Shown here: piece after piece, positions 27,237 through 39,632 of the stretch
Layout: every line of letters begins with the position of its first letter
Position numbering within the stretch: the stretch's first letter is position 1
Origin: Oscheius onirici
Taxonomy: Eukaryota; Nematoda; Chromadorea; Rhabditida; Rhabditidae
Direction of reading: 5' to 3'
Length of the DNA: 64,000 nucleotides
Assembly: GCA_932521025.1 (NCBI GenBank)
Contig: OW051472.1
Location: 5,022,001-5,086,000 of the forward strand
Program-made: the position numbers and the translations under genes
The notes under the pieces: model-generated
What the model saw: only the letters and a program-made list of their open reading frames with translations
Databases searched by the model: none
Told to the model about the DNA's origin: nothing

Positions 27237-28001
27237 CGTCTCTACAGCCAGATTCTGATTTGTATCTACACTGTTTTGAATTTTACCTACTTAAACTATC
27301 AGTATTCCTGAAAGGGGTTGTGAGAGTCAGCCACCACGTAGTCACACACTTCTAGCTGGGGATTGGGGTCCTGGGGGGAAACTAAACACTTCGTTGGAAA
27401 CAGACTATATGACCGACAAAGACGTTTCTTATATAGTTTATCATTGAATAATTAACGATAAATAGGAGTGAGAGAGATTAGGAGCACAAGTATTGATATA
27501 AAACTGAATATGTATGGGATTATTAAGACGAGAGGTAGCCTTGGGCTAAGGGGTTTGAGGTTGGAACGGTTGTATAAAATGAGGCAGAAATTCGGTTATG
27601 AAAATGACTGGGGTAAAGTAACTACTCGGATGCTATTTACAACAGAAATCCCTCAGAGTAAAAAAGTAAGGTCTCCCTGAGAATTAGAAGGAGAGATCCG
27701 CGTATATCTCTATGTCACTATTCATACATCTACGATACAATTCTTTTGGTATTTTGCTTCCTGAGGTGGCAAATTGGTTAACCTGTACAAATAGGACTAG
27801 TAGTTGAGAGAGAGGGACTCCCAGTCCCCGCTGAGACATTCTGAGCGACCTAAAAACGACTAGAATGTCAGAACAGACAGTCTGAAAGGGACTGGGAGAG
27901 ACGGCAAGGGTAAAAAGAGAGAGGGGGAATGAGCCAAAATGAATCCCTGAATGGCAGTAAAGAGAGAGAAAACAACGAATATGTACAGCAGAGGAGGAGG
28001 T
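27237..28001 (-). promoter_or_regulatory. Probable hbl-1 3' UTR with let-7-like and lin-4-like sites
   Basis: Read on the minus strand, downstream of the hbl-1 stop: CTCAGGGA at 27681-27674 (8-nt lin-4/miR-125 seed match), TCAGGGA at 27950-27944, CTACCTC at 27538-27532 (let-7 seed match), TTATACAACCGTTC...CCTCA within 27578-27556, and CATAACC...CTGCCTCA within about 27600-27580. The fourth closely resembles the known lin-41 let-7 site and the fifth has a G:U seed pair like the second lin-41 site. The region is convergent with the canopy gene; I did not find a clean AATAAA on the minus strand. Confidence 0.6.
27819..27898. other. 80-nt hairpin in the hbl-1 3' UTR
   Basis: CTCCCAGTCCC (27819-27829) pairs with GGGACTGGGAG (27888-27898), and GACATTCT pairs with AGAATGTC inside it. 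This gives a two-stem hairpin with an asymmetric bulge. It could be an RNA structural element or a degenerate repeat; there is no evidence of a mature small RNA. Confidence 0.4.
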
Positions 28002-31000
28002 TCACTCGTGAGAGGCCTGCAGCAGATGCAGATTGAAAGTCAGAGAGTCGGGAGCCACGTAGCCGCAACGGTTGCACTTGAAGGCGTGCTCGTAGCCGTG
28101 GTAGCCCATGTGCACGTGGTACAGAGCTTGGTCCTGAAATGAAGAGAGTTATTATGAATCCAGAATATTCTTGGTGTACCGGTCAGCATCACAAGCAAGT
28201 TTCACAAAGTTTTTTCATGGGCCCTTCTTTCCACTGCAAGGAAGGTGATTCTTTGTTTAAAACCGTTCGTTCCATCCCCCCGAACCGGTCTAGATCTCTA
28301 TCAGTGTTCCTTTTGAACTCGACCGCTTTGAATCTATTTTTTACGGCCAAAAGTGTACTCAAACAGACTCAAAATAGAGAGCAGAACCCACCTGGAAAGC
28401 CATTTTGCAGTGAGAGCACTGGAAACGCCATGCTTCGTCTTGAGCAGTTGAGGTGACCATCGAGGTCAGTTGGGCGAGGCAAGCCTTGCGGAAGAGACTC
28501 ATGTTCGGATCGCCGTTGAGCTGAGCGAAAGCAGCAACCGATTGAGCAATCGAGGTCGGAGTGATGGGAATCATCGGATCTGGAGAGACTGACGATTCGA
28601 TGTGCTGAAAATCGGAGAATGAGCTAGGTCAAGACAAATTATAAGTCCGGTAGCCCGCCCTGAAGAATCGTCCGTTGAAAATTGACAAAATGATTAAAGA
28701 AAAAAATTACCCCAACATCGGGCTTCATATCAATCGGACTGCCGCATTCACTTCCAGACTTGTCGCACAAGAGTCGTTCACCGATCTGGTCCACCTTGAA
28801 GCCCTTTTTCTTTCTCGAATCCTCGGAGCTGCCTCCAGGACTTCCAGTGCTGCCCGAACTGCCTTCCATCTCATCGTCGCCGGCCGTGCCACTCTCGTTC
28901 TCAGTCGTGTCCATGGCGGCAGCAGCTGCTGCCAGACTGCTAGCATCGGCAAGTCCCTGAAGCGGCAGAAGGCCTGACATCTGAGGCAGAGACTGGTATA
29001 GACTGACGATCGGACTGGCTCCAGCAGTTCCCATGATGTGGGTCATGTTGTGACGCATCAGATCTTCCTGAGTGTTGCAGTTGTAGTCACAGAGAGCACA
29101 TTTGAGAGTCGGCTGCTGGAACGTGAGACCCATGATGTTCATCGGGTCCATTTGATGCTGTCTAAGGAGCATCTGACTGGCATAGTTCAGACTCTGGCTG
29201 GTCACGATGGGAGCTGAAAGAGCAAGAGTCTGTGCCAGAGTCGTGGCAGGCGGTGGCGGCCGGGTTGGCGTGAATCCTCCGAGATTGAATGGAAGACCGT
29301 CCGGTTTCAGCTGACTCGGGGGACTGTCTCCATTGTCTCCGTCGGGAACCCGACGATGGTCGTACTTCTTCAGATGAAGTTTGAGACTGTGACAGTACTT
29401 GGTGGCATAGGTACAGTCCATGCAGCGGAACTGGTAGATGTTGGTGTGACTCTTCATGTGCGAGTTGAGCATCGACTTGTTCACGCACGTGTAGTTGCAC
29501 TTTTTGCACTGGAACGGCTTGCTTCCCATGTGGTTTCGGATGTGGTACTCCTGAAAGATGTCTTTGTTTTTTAATTTCTTTTCTTTCTATAAACGCGTCT
29601 TTTTAAAGCCGAAAACGACGTCTCTGAACTACACGATATTCTCTTAATCACTTCTACAGCTTTATGAACATCGCAAAGCTATTATAGTCTTAAGCACGAA
29701 AAGGAGCAGTTTTGGGTTTCTATTACAGCTAAATGTTACTTACCAAATGGTGTTTGTACTCGGTGACGAAGTTACACTGTGGACAGTTCATCTGCTTCTC
29801 GTTTGGAATGTGAGTTCTCGCATGAGCCCATTGGTCATTCTTGGACAGAGAGACGTGCGGACACTGCTTACACTTGAGCTGCTTGATCTTCCCGTTGCTG
29901 TTGCGACGCGGCTCCGAGTTGCTTCTGTTCATCTTAATAGGGTTTGGTAACTCTTGGTTGACTGCAAGACCAACCAGTTCTCTGTTCTCCTCGTTCAGCT
30001 GGTTCATCGCCGAAAGTGCATTGGCTATGTTGATGCCAGCTTCGGGCAAGAGTGGATTCTTCTCCGTGAAAGCCTTGATCTGATCCAGAGCCGATGGTAG
30101 CAGAAGAGGAGCTGTCGTGTTCAGCGGCGAAGTGAGTCCAGTCTCTCCACTCATCACGGCAGCTAGAGAGGTTGCGGCTTGCTGCAAAAATGTATTTTAC
30201 CCAGCTTTAAATTTGACGGGAATAGGGACCCTGTTTTTACAAACTCAGAAGGAAAGAAAAGTGAACAATTCTCACAAATTTGGCAAAGAATATTTCATCA
30301 GACCGATTTAGATGCCTTACCTCAACATTTCCATTGGCTACAGCCGTGGCAGCATCGACAAGAGTGGCCATAGTGGACGAGAGCGAAGATGTGTCAGCCT
30401 TGGGCACACTGCTCGGACTCTTCGGCTCAATCTCCATTCCGGCTGCCAGCTGCTCTTCCGCAGTGTGACTCTCTTTCATGTGCTTCTTCAACCGTCCTTC
30501 AGTCCGACTCGTATAGTCGCACATCGAACACTGATGGTCTCCATGCGTATTCATGTGGCTGTTGTAATGAAACTTGCTGTTACAGCTAAAGCCACAGATC
30601 GGACAGACGAGCACATTTTGCCCTGTCGGTGTTAGAGCCGGTCCGAGACCCGGTGGACGACAGAATGAGGTCGTCGGTGTCTCTGTTGTCGGACTCTGAT
30701 TGTTGTTGGCTGTCTGTTGCTGTTGCTGCTCCGGTGTAGAGAAGGCACTCAAAGTGCTCTGAATGAACGGCTCAGAGTTCGTCTCCTGAGCTGTCGGAGC
30801 CGGTGCAAAAGCAATCCGTGCTTCATCTGATGGATTGGTAAAGGATTGTTGAGAAAAGTTCAACAGCAGATGACTGGCTGCTTCATCGTCTTTCAACACC
30901 TCTGGCTTCTTCTCTACCGGCTCTTCGCTCATCTCCACGTCCTCCGAAGTCTCTGCTTTCTCCGCTTTTTCAGTTTCTAAACTCCTTTATTGCATCAAAG

Positions 31001-31438
31001 AAACAAAGAAAAAGAACCTGTCGACGTTTCCGCCTCAGCTGCGGTGGTAGTCTCTAATGGCGTGTTGCTCGTCTCCTCGACGTCGATGTGATCTTCCGAG
31101 CTGGCTCTGCCCTCCGTCCGATGATCCTCCGTATCGGACGGAGACTGTGAAGCACTAGCGTCGTAGCTAGCACTATGTTGTTCATCCCTCTCCTCTTCCT
31201 TGTCATCTTTCACAACGGTTATAGGTGCAATCGGTGCCGTGATCGGGCTCATCAGTAGCGGACCTTTCGGCCAACTTTGCCAGTCTTTGGCACTGGCTGG
31301 TGTCCAGTCTGTTGCTGATGGCTGTGGCCAAGGTGTTCTGAACATTCGACTCTTTCTGCATTTTTCTTCGAAACTCACGTAAAAATAGTTGGCTGCTGTG
31401 CTGTGGCAAGACCGCCAAGACAGGGCGGAAACCGCCAT
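28002..31438 (-). CDS. hbl-1: Hunchback-type C2H2 zinc-finger transcription factor (hbl-1)
   Basis: Minus-strand exons encode, in order: an acidic Ser/Thr-rich N-terminal region (31345-31010); two fingers ([40 protein letters not shown], about 30610-30480); two more ([36 protein letters not shown], about 29890-29745); the diagnostic hunchback pair [20 protein letters not shown] and [20 protein letters not shown] (29515-29370); one finger [19 protein letters not shown] (29105-29040); and the C-terminal pair [20 protein letters not shown] and [20 protein letters not shown] ending at 28002. The C-terminal pair (a dimerisation module in hunchback/Ikaros) confirms the family. In nematodes hbl-1 is a heterochronic regulator repressed by let-7-family and lin-4 microRNAs. 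The start is uncertain: ATG at 31438 or 31345, and further 5' exons may exist. Confidence 0.93.
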
Positions 31439-31867
31439 GTCTGATGTTGCATCGGAAGAAAGGCTCCTGCCGCAACTGTCTCGGGCTGAAATCAGAAATT
31501 GGAGATGAAGAGAGGGAGAGCGAAAACATAGAAGGACAGTCGCACTTTTTTGTCCGGACGCAGTGGCCCCGCGCTTGGATAACGGCACAATGGCGAAAGA
31601 GTTGGCATGAAAAACAGAAAAGAATCTCTCTTGGGACCGTGGATTATTTGGAAACAGGGAAGTGGAAGATAGCTTTTTGATCACGGAGGAAATAATAGCT
31701 ACCCTCCCGTCAAAAAAGTCTACACCCGAAACACTCAATTGATTATGCAAGTTTTCAGGATATGTGAACTTTCCGATGCTCAGAAAACTTTTTTGAGTTC
31801 TTAATCTGTTTCTTTTTTTTTTTGAATTCTTGAGTTTTTTTTTAAGATCTTTTTTGAGTTCTTTATC

Positions 31868-31940
31868 TGTTCTACATCTTTGCAGAACATCAGGAAGCTT
31901 AAAATGCCGTCTTCAACTCGAAAAGGGGCTTGAAAAGAAG
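31868..31940. repeat. Dispersed palindromic repeat, copy 2 (partial)
   Basis: Contains CATCTTTGCAGAACATCAGG followed by AAAATGCCGTCTTCAACTCG, the right half of the family consensus seen at 39535-39630. Confidence 0.5.
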
Positions 31941-34900
31941 GGGGTTCAAACGGAGCTTCTAGAGTTATTTTATTTTAGGGAGTGTTCAAAACGGTTCTCT
32001 TGTAACTTACAACGATACAGGAAAGACAAAACTCCATGGACGTCTAGGCTTCGAGAACGGAATGTGCGTCCTTCGTGTGTGCATGCACTGTGAGTAGACA
32101 CACAATTCTGTTTTCCATCATCTTCTCTACGGACCCTCCCCTCTGCTCATATAAAAAACTGTCCTCAAAGTGCAGACACGCCCCCGGCGCGTGTAAAAAA
32201 CAACGTTGGCTCGGAGGAGGGAACAGAGAGAAGGGCTGGCAGACGGCCAGCAACGACTTCAACACGTGCACAGCACCACGAGGCCAATGGACTTTTCGGT
32301 CCGGAGAGCAGCTCGTTTTTCGAAAATGATTGAGGGCGCTGTGTTTTGGGCCAAAAAGGAAGATGAAGAGCGATTTTGATGGACTGAAATAGCAACAAAA
32401 ACACCTCTCGAGGGAGAAAGAAAAGTCCTTTTTGCTGTAAACACTATGCTCAATCTCTACATGTGACCCCGCAATTGGAAAAGACGAGGCTTCAAAGATG
32501 CAGGGAAGGAACTAGGGGAGAGGCAGAGATCATGTTTACTGCAGGCTCGACAGTTCACGCTTCAGGTCGTTGTGGCTATTAAATTTAAGGAAAGCAACCG
32601 GAAAAGATAGGTCGTTTGGACGACTCTTCTTTGGTTCAGACCATTACTGAATCTGCTAGGACTCCGAAGGAGGAGAGTCTGTTACGGCACAGATTGAGCC
32701 AGTTATACACCGCGCAGGAGAAAGTCTGCGAAGGTTACGGTAGGTTGAGGGTAAACATTCAAAAAACTGTTGACAGCTCCAGAAATCTAACACTAATCAT
32801 TCAAAGAAATTGTACTCATGAAAAAAAGGATAAAAGCCTGTCAGTACTCTCTTCCGGTAAAGACGAACTACTGTTTTCAGCTACAGTAATTTAACATTTT
32901 CAGACTGACTAGACATCTACAGTACCATTAGAGAGTGTTTCAGACTATAGTCCTCAGAGTAATGAGACAGAAGAACTGACCTGTCTGGGCGTGTGAGTAG
33001 CCAGATGTTGTGACTGCCAGCCGGGCGTTCCTTCTTCGAATTGTGACATGGCCCTGTGGCGATGTTGTTGGTGTTGATGGAGGAAATTGGGGAGAGGGCG
33101 ACGACTACTTGCTACCACCGCATGCGGAGAGACCTTCGCCTGAAAAAGGACAATTACTGAAGAAAACGAAGAATGAGAGAGAAAAAAACTGCAAAACTGA
33201 TCTCTGTTTCCTTTATTTACGGCTCAAAATATTCCGAAAAAGTATGTGTGTCTAGCCAGTAAACATCTTAAAAGTTTCGCTGCCCTCTCATTTATTTTCA
33301 GCAGGAGCCTATTTTTGATTATTATTGTGGGGATTTAGTTTCGAAAATAGCCTATAGATATTTAATTAATAGTAACTTATTTCTGAGTCAGCCCGGGGGT
33401 TGCGAAATGTGTTTTTCTGCTCCTAATGGTCCCTTCCGCCCGCCGAAAAAATGGCTCTCTGCCCTCGAATTCTCTCGCCGCGTTCGGAGCGTGGGGTGGC
33501 AAAAAAGAGCGAAGCAAACATAGAGGAGGGGTTGGCAAAAAACTGCTTTCGAAGGGCTGGAAACGCGTGATTCGAAATCTATGAAAAAAGTTTTGACTCA
33601 TAAAAATTGCAAGGGAATTTTTTTTACAAAGGATTAGAAAGCTTGCACTGTGGATGCAAAAAAAAGAGTCCAACTAGAAACGTCCAAAAAACAACGAAGA
33701 CTTCATTTTCGATTGACTATTTTTAGAGGAGGGGACCCTTTTGAAAGTTCTTTTGAAACTTAAAACTTTAAGCGTTTCTTAGATAGTTTAAGCTTTAAAG
33801 GAATTGAGGTTGGAAGAAATTAGTATAAATGGAAAAGGTAGTCTTGGATGATGTCTCATACAACTTTTTAGAACCTCACGAGGTCGAGATGTTTTTATGC
33901 TCTGATTTCTGACCTATTCTCTAAATGCCGAATAAACATATGGGATTAATCCGCGTTCAAAGAAGATTGTGAGAGCGAACAGCAGATATTTCCCTATCAG
34001 GAGACTGGAACTTTTCAACAAGTGAAAGTGCTAACGGGCTGCTAAAAAGCTGGGGAATCAGCCAGCCAAAAACAGCCAATTAAAGTCGGCGTCAAATAAT
34101 GAAGGAGCCCTTAATAGGTTCTCATGACCTAGAGAGATGAATTTTTTTCAGCGAGGAAGAAAAAAGAAAGGTTGGTTTCGCAAAGAGACGGCTGTGCCGG
34201 CCGTGCACTGATGGGGCAGCAAAAAATGGGGCGGCCGGCCGACGGAGAGACACAAAAAATTGCGCCGATAGGGAGAAAAAAACGACGGCCAGCCCCCAGC
34301 AGCAGGCGCTTTCCCGCTCACACTCGTTCTCGCTCTCTCTCTTCGTTCTCGTTCCTTCCGAGGGCAAGAATCACGTGAACCTCTGAGGAAGTATGCGTGT
34401 GTGTTTTTTCTGGGACGTCACACGATGCACTCTCGTTCTCTCTTCTCGTGCGGCATAGATTAAAAAACCCTTTTTGGCCATTTTCACAATCGAAAGTTGT
34501 CCCTCTAAAACGTCTGTTCCCCTTCACAGACCCCTCCCTCAAGGCCGCTGGTCATTTGGGTTGAAAAATCGAACGAACCAGATGTTTCCTCTTCTGCGCG
34601 GCTGCTACTGCTGGCCATTTTTGCCAGCATCCAGTATGCAAATGAGCAAACTGGCAGGCATGAAAAGAGATGGGGAGATCGCGGTCACAGGAAATGACAG
34701 CCCTTTGAATCCGGTCAAAGGTTTACGACCGGATAGGACAAGGCTGTATGAGGACACCTGAGCCATTCGGACAGCCGTATAAGGGCCAAAGGAACAGCTG
34801 TCTGGGAATTTCGAGGCTTGTCTGTGGCAACAGTTACTTAAACCAAATCTCTCTGACTGTAAGAACAGCAAATCAAGACAGGACTGTTCAGGATCATTGT

Positions 34901-37900
34901 GTAGATCCCTCTGGATAACCTCGTGTTTCATCACTGAAGAGGCTGAAGACGGAACTGACTCAAAAAGGGAAATAAATAACGTTTCTACTCTTTGATGAAG
35001 GAACCAGCTTCCAAGAGCACTGGAAGAGGTATTGGGAAAAGTGCCAGGTTACTTCAGTTTCTTAAGGTTTCGCCGTGGCCAGGCTTTAGGAACAAAGGTG
35101 CTGTTATGGCCCAAAAGACCAAAGAAAAAAGACGCGTTCCATTTTGGACACATGTGTTCGTCGGCTGTTTCGATCGGGTGGGGCTCTTTTTGAGAGAGAA
35201 CCCCCTAAGGCCATTTGCAGGCAGCTGATCTCCAGCTGTGTATCTCGCAGATGGTTCAACTGTTCCGTTTAACGGCTCTTTTTCAGAAGAAACATCTCAT
35301 CATTCTGCCTATCGCCTTTTTGCCACAGAATGTATGCTAATGGCTCGTTTTGAAGGAAGACATTTTTCATTGGGTGAGCCAGAAGCAGTCCACACGAAGG
35401 CTTCAATTGGCATCGTTAATTAGATTGCCACGAAAAAACGCGCGGGCAGAAGAAACAAACTGAAGGTTCTGGGAACAGAGAGAGAAAAACGAAGCCAATT
35501 GAGGGGATCCTCTGCACCCGAAATCGCGACCAATTTTTTCGACCAAAGAAACATGTCAATTTGGAAGGGGTGGTACGGTAGGTGCACTTTTTCAACTCTT
35601 TAACTGACCGGCTAGAAGAGACAAGAACGTCTTGGAACTCTAGTTATCATGAATAGGGTTTTAAAATGAATGTTGAGGCTCTCCACGAATATTGAATCGT
35701 TTTGCTATAACCTTTTCAAACATCCTCCAGATCCCATCGGAGACCGTTCCCATAGCTTCGGGTAGTCAGTCGATTAATCTTTCCCGAAGCAACAGCAGAC
35801 AATTTTTCAACGGGTCTTTGGCACTGCCAGCCACGAGCCCTTAAATACTGTCACCCGCCCCGAGGCCACCGCACCGCAAAAATCCGTCCTCTATTGTTGA
35901 TTGAAACAGAGTGCAACGCGTAAACAAGGAAAGCAAATACTACGCGACGGCGACGCAGGCACAAAACAGCCGAGGCGAGATAGTACGAGCGGGTAATGAC
36001 AGCTGCCGCTGCGCAGAGAAAACGACAGTCAGCGGAGAGAGAACAGCCGGCTGGAGAGATTGTTTTTCACGTGTGACCAGTGCTTCGTCGTCCCGCGCTC
36101 TCTGTCCATACTGTACTCTCTCCCTCGGACCCTCTCCTGGTCAGAGAGAGAGTCCTGATAGCTGACGATGTTTAGGGCGGTCACTTAAGGTCAGCAAATA
36201 GAAAATGCGATAAAAGTGGCAAAGAGTACGGTAGAAAGAACAGAAAGGTACAGTACCTCGGGCTCATCGCAACGGCAGAACAGTCTAGAAAAAAAAGAGT
36301 TTTCTTGGCGGCGAATGGAGCCCGTAAAAACGACTCTGATAACATCCAATTTTTTCTTCTTACCCCCTCTTTGAGCCCACCCCAGATAAGAAAAAAATGG
36401 AGCGGCAAGGTGGCGCTGCTACCCCTTTAAACAACAAGTTTAACAAGGTGAACGGAATTAAAGTTTCACCGAATTTTTCATGGAAGAACTGACAATCACG
36501 GGAAAAAACGAAGGCGCGGAAAGAAAATCTCTGTGGTTACAGTACTCTCTAATCTCGAAACTGATGAAAAGGGAGGCAATAGCAAAGTTCTTTCGTTTGA
36601 TTGAGAGATTTTTTTCGAGTTTCCGAAGAAAGTTCCAAACACTCTTAAAACTACAGTAGAAAGCAGTTTCAAGGATGATACTGGTCATTTTCAAATTCAG
36701 CAGTCCGTTTCATCCGTTTAGTTTTGGTCTGACACTTATTGTTAGAAAAGCTTTCGAGTTAGTACTGCCGTAGTTCGAATTAAGCCTTTCATTGGAAGCC
36801 AACGTTGTTAGGAAGATACATTTGTTAAAGCCAGAGAAGTGAGATCTGTCAGACTTCAATAATATCCAGACTCGACAAGTTTTCAACTGGGTATTATACC
36901 GTAATCCGTTTGATCAGAAGACGAGAGAAGACTCGAAAAAAGCGACAATGACGAGCGGAATGTTTTTGTCCCTATCATTGAACAGTTTCGAACAAAAAAG
37001 TGCACATGATAAAAAGTGCAGAAGACGGATCTCGTGTTCCCGAAAAAGGACTGGAAATGAACTTTGACACAAAAGAGAAAGGGTCAGTTTGCTGGGACCA
37101 GCCGATGGGGGTCGAAGGGGACAGCCGGCTGTGCGTGGGCGTGGCTATATGCAAATGAATGTTTTGCGCAGGGGCAGTAGAGCCGCAACGCAATAACACA
37201 ACGGAGAGAGGACGAACGGAAATAACGAAAGAATTTGGGACAGGGCGCGAAAACAATATATTACACGAACCTTTTTCGGAGAGCTCATCGTGAAGTTCAT
37301 TAGACGAATGAAAAGAAAATCCTGGAACCTCTAATTACTGCTTTTTGACTATAGTTGCACTCGATTTCCGTTACTTTCAGAGTGCCAATTAAAAAAGTGT
37401 AGTCACAAGATTCCAGTAATTAGTTGTTTTCAAAGTCCCTTTTAGCTAATAAAGTTAAACAAAGAACTGTTTGATTGATACTTCAAAATATTGTTTTTCT
37501 AGAAACTTCGCTCTTTTTATAGTAGAGAAACATAATTCTTCGGAACAAGTGTCAACTGAATTGCCTCAAGTCTCGGACTACGATTCACAAAACTAAAGCT
37601 TGACATAAAGTGTAAGTTTGCAACTGACCGAGCGGAAGAAGGAATTGCTTCCAAGACATTTTGCAAAACGAGCAGTATGCTCTCGTAACAAGCTGTCGGG
37701 CCTACTGGTGTGAACTGTCGAGTCTGTGGCTAAGATTTAGTGTTCACACCGGCATGTAATGGGAAGTTTTGATTCTCGGAAACCTAAAGCTTCAGAGGGT
37801 CTATCTAAACACTCGTAGGGCATGCTGAGAGACAGGGGCATTTTTCAAAGAGCTGAAAGTTTTAGTCATAAACCTACTCACAGCTTGTGCGCCTGATCAA

Positions 37901-38138
37901 TCAAAACTGTATGAGTGCAATGAAAGACAATCAGAAAAGTATTTCCAGCGCGGATGTGCCAGAAACACAGATCAAATATTTTTTTGGGATGTCTGTGCAA
38001 AGTGAACTGTTGCGTTTACATAGCTGCCGTCGTTTTTCACCTTCTGCAGTCTTTTGACGAATCTTTCCAATTATCTCAGCCACAGTAATTTAGACGGACG
38101 ACCAGGTGCATGTGCCTTCTGTTCTCATTGGCCGTAAA

Positions 38139-38157
38139 CCCCCCCCCCCCCCCCCCC
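38139..38157 (+). repeat. C19 homopolymer followed by A8
   Basis: Nineteen consecutive C residues, then eight A residues, in the hbl-1 upstream region. Confidence 0.95.
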
Positions 38158-38639
38158 AAAAAAAAGGAGTTAAATCTGGCAGATTTCCAATTTCTGTTCC
38201 AATTAAGCTTTGGAGATTTTCTTGAGATCAATATGCCTCGGGAGCTGTGTTGTTTACGGCTTGCACTCCGAAGGGTCACATGTGGAATGGGAGGGTGACG
38301 ACGAGGCTTCCCTCAACATTTTCTGGTCTGGAGACGAAAATAGCGTGTTTTGATGTTTGTCTACTGCCATTTTTAGAAAGAGAGAAAGGTTTCAAAGTTT
38401 GACAGGGAACTGCGTGTCCGGATTTATAATTAGAATCGCCTAATTGAGCCTATGGTCAGCCTATTAACGCTGGAGAGACTGGCACCGAGGCCAACCAGAG
38501 AGAACTGATAGCACCTTGTCACCAGATTCTCAATGAAGGGAGTAAGAGTGGATTGAAGTGAGAAGAACTTGTTTCAAAAAGTTATGGGGAAAGAGTCTTT
38601 TGAGGGTGGTTACCGTATCGGGATACCCATCTGTTTCAA

Positions 38640-38735
38640 AAACTCGCCGTTTTGAGAAGACGGCATTTTTAAAATGTTGTATGTTCTGCTCAACTGTAGA
38701 GGAGATCACGGGCTACAACTTTTCAAAACTAGAAA
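38640..38735. repeat. Dispersed palindromic repeat, copy 3 (inverted)
   Basis: Contains GAGAAGACGGCATTTTTAAA, then TATGTTCTGCTCAACTGTAG and GGCTACAACTTTTC. It is the reverse orientation of the copy at 39535-39630. Confidence 0.5.
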
Positions 38736-39529
38736 ATATCGTCGTTAATCCGAAAAGATGGGTATACTTCTATTGGAAGAGGGCAAGAGTAGTGTAGTCG
38801 TATGTTCAAAATAGAGAGTACAAAGTTTCCCAATAAGGAGAAGATGAGGCTGTTTTTCTGTCAATTTTTTAGAATTTAAAACAGTCCTATCCTGGGCCTG
38901 AACATCGTGAAAGCCAAGGACATCCACTCAAATCTGAGGGAACAGCTGACCCATACAAATCTGGATGCAAATGTGTGGCTCCCGAGGGAAGGGATGGCGA
39001 TAAGACGGAATTCATTGAAAGAGAGCTGCAACTTGAACCTAGAAGGCCACCTGTCTGGCAGAAAGAGACAGCAAAAAATTGGCGCGAAACATTTTTTTTT
39101 CAAGAGGAGACTGACCTTCAGAGAGTGGCGGCGGGGGTTTGGAACCAGCGTTCCTGTGTGTCGGGCAAAAGGGCAACAAACGGGGCTAGGAGGTGAAAGG
39201 AACGGATCGCAGAAGTACGGGAAAGAGATGGCTGCAGTATGAGTAAAGGATATTTTGGCGGGAGACACAAAGAGAACGGTTTGAAACCAGCAGGGAGAAA
39301 AAAAACGGGGTTAGCTAGGTAATAAACCACTGGACTGACAGGTGGCAACCTTGAGAGAAGAAAGAAATGAAGAACGTCTGTCGTTTTTGGAATCCTGTTC
39401 AATCATTTATTGCAACAGTAGTTGGACTGGACAAGGACCAATGGTAATGGTTCAGGGAATACCCGAAAAGCTAAAATAATCTCTGTCCAAAAATAGGTGT
39501 TTTTTCCGAACAGAAGAAAGAATTTTAGA

Positions 39530-39632
39530 ACTTTTCGATGCTCTGCAAAGTTGTAGCTCTTGATCTGCTCTACAACTTTGCAGAACATCGGTAAGTTCAA
39601 AAATGACGTTTTCAACTCGAAAAAATGAAACA
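39530..39632. repeat. Dispersed palindromic repeat, best copy (copy 4)
   Basis: The left arm ATGCTCTGCAAAGTTGTAG and right arm CTACAACTTTGCAGAACAT are near-perfect inverted repeats around CTCTTGATCTGCT, followed by GACGTTTTCAACTCGAAAA. It defines the family consensus. Confidence 0.7.

Noticed and set aside
28675-30635. Plus-strand open frames over hbl-1
   Set aside because: Shadows of the zinc-finger exons; the minus strand has intact C2H2 motifs.
32616-32894. Exon-like plus-strand frame (DDSSLVQTITESARTPKEES) ending at a GTAGGT donor
   Set aside because: No upstream or downstream exon joins it and no family is recognisable; more likely chance in the hbl-1 upstream region.
38907-39268. Overlapping open frames on both strands
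   Set aside because: Composition is not protein-like, and frames overlap on both strands without homology.
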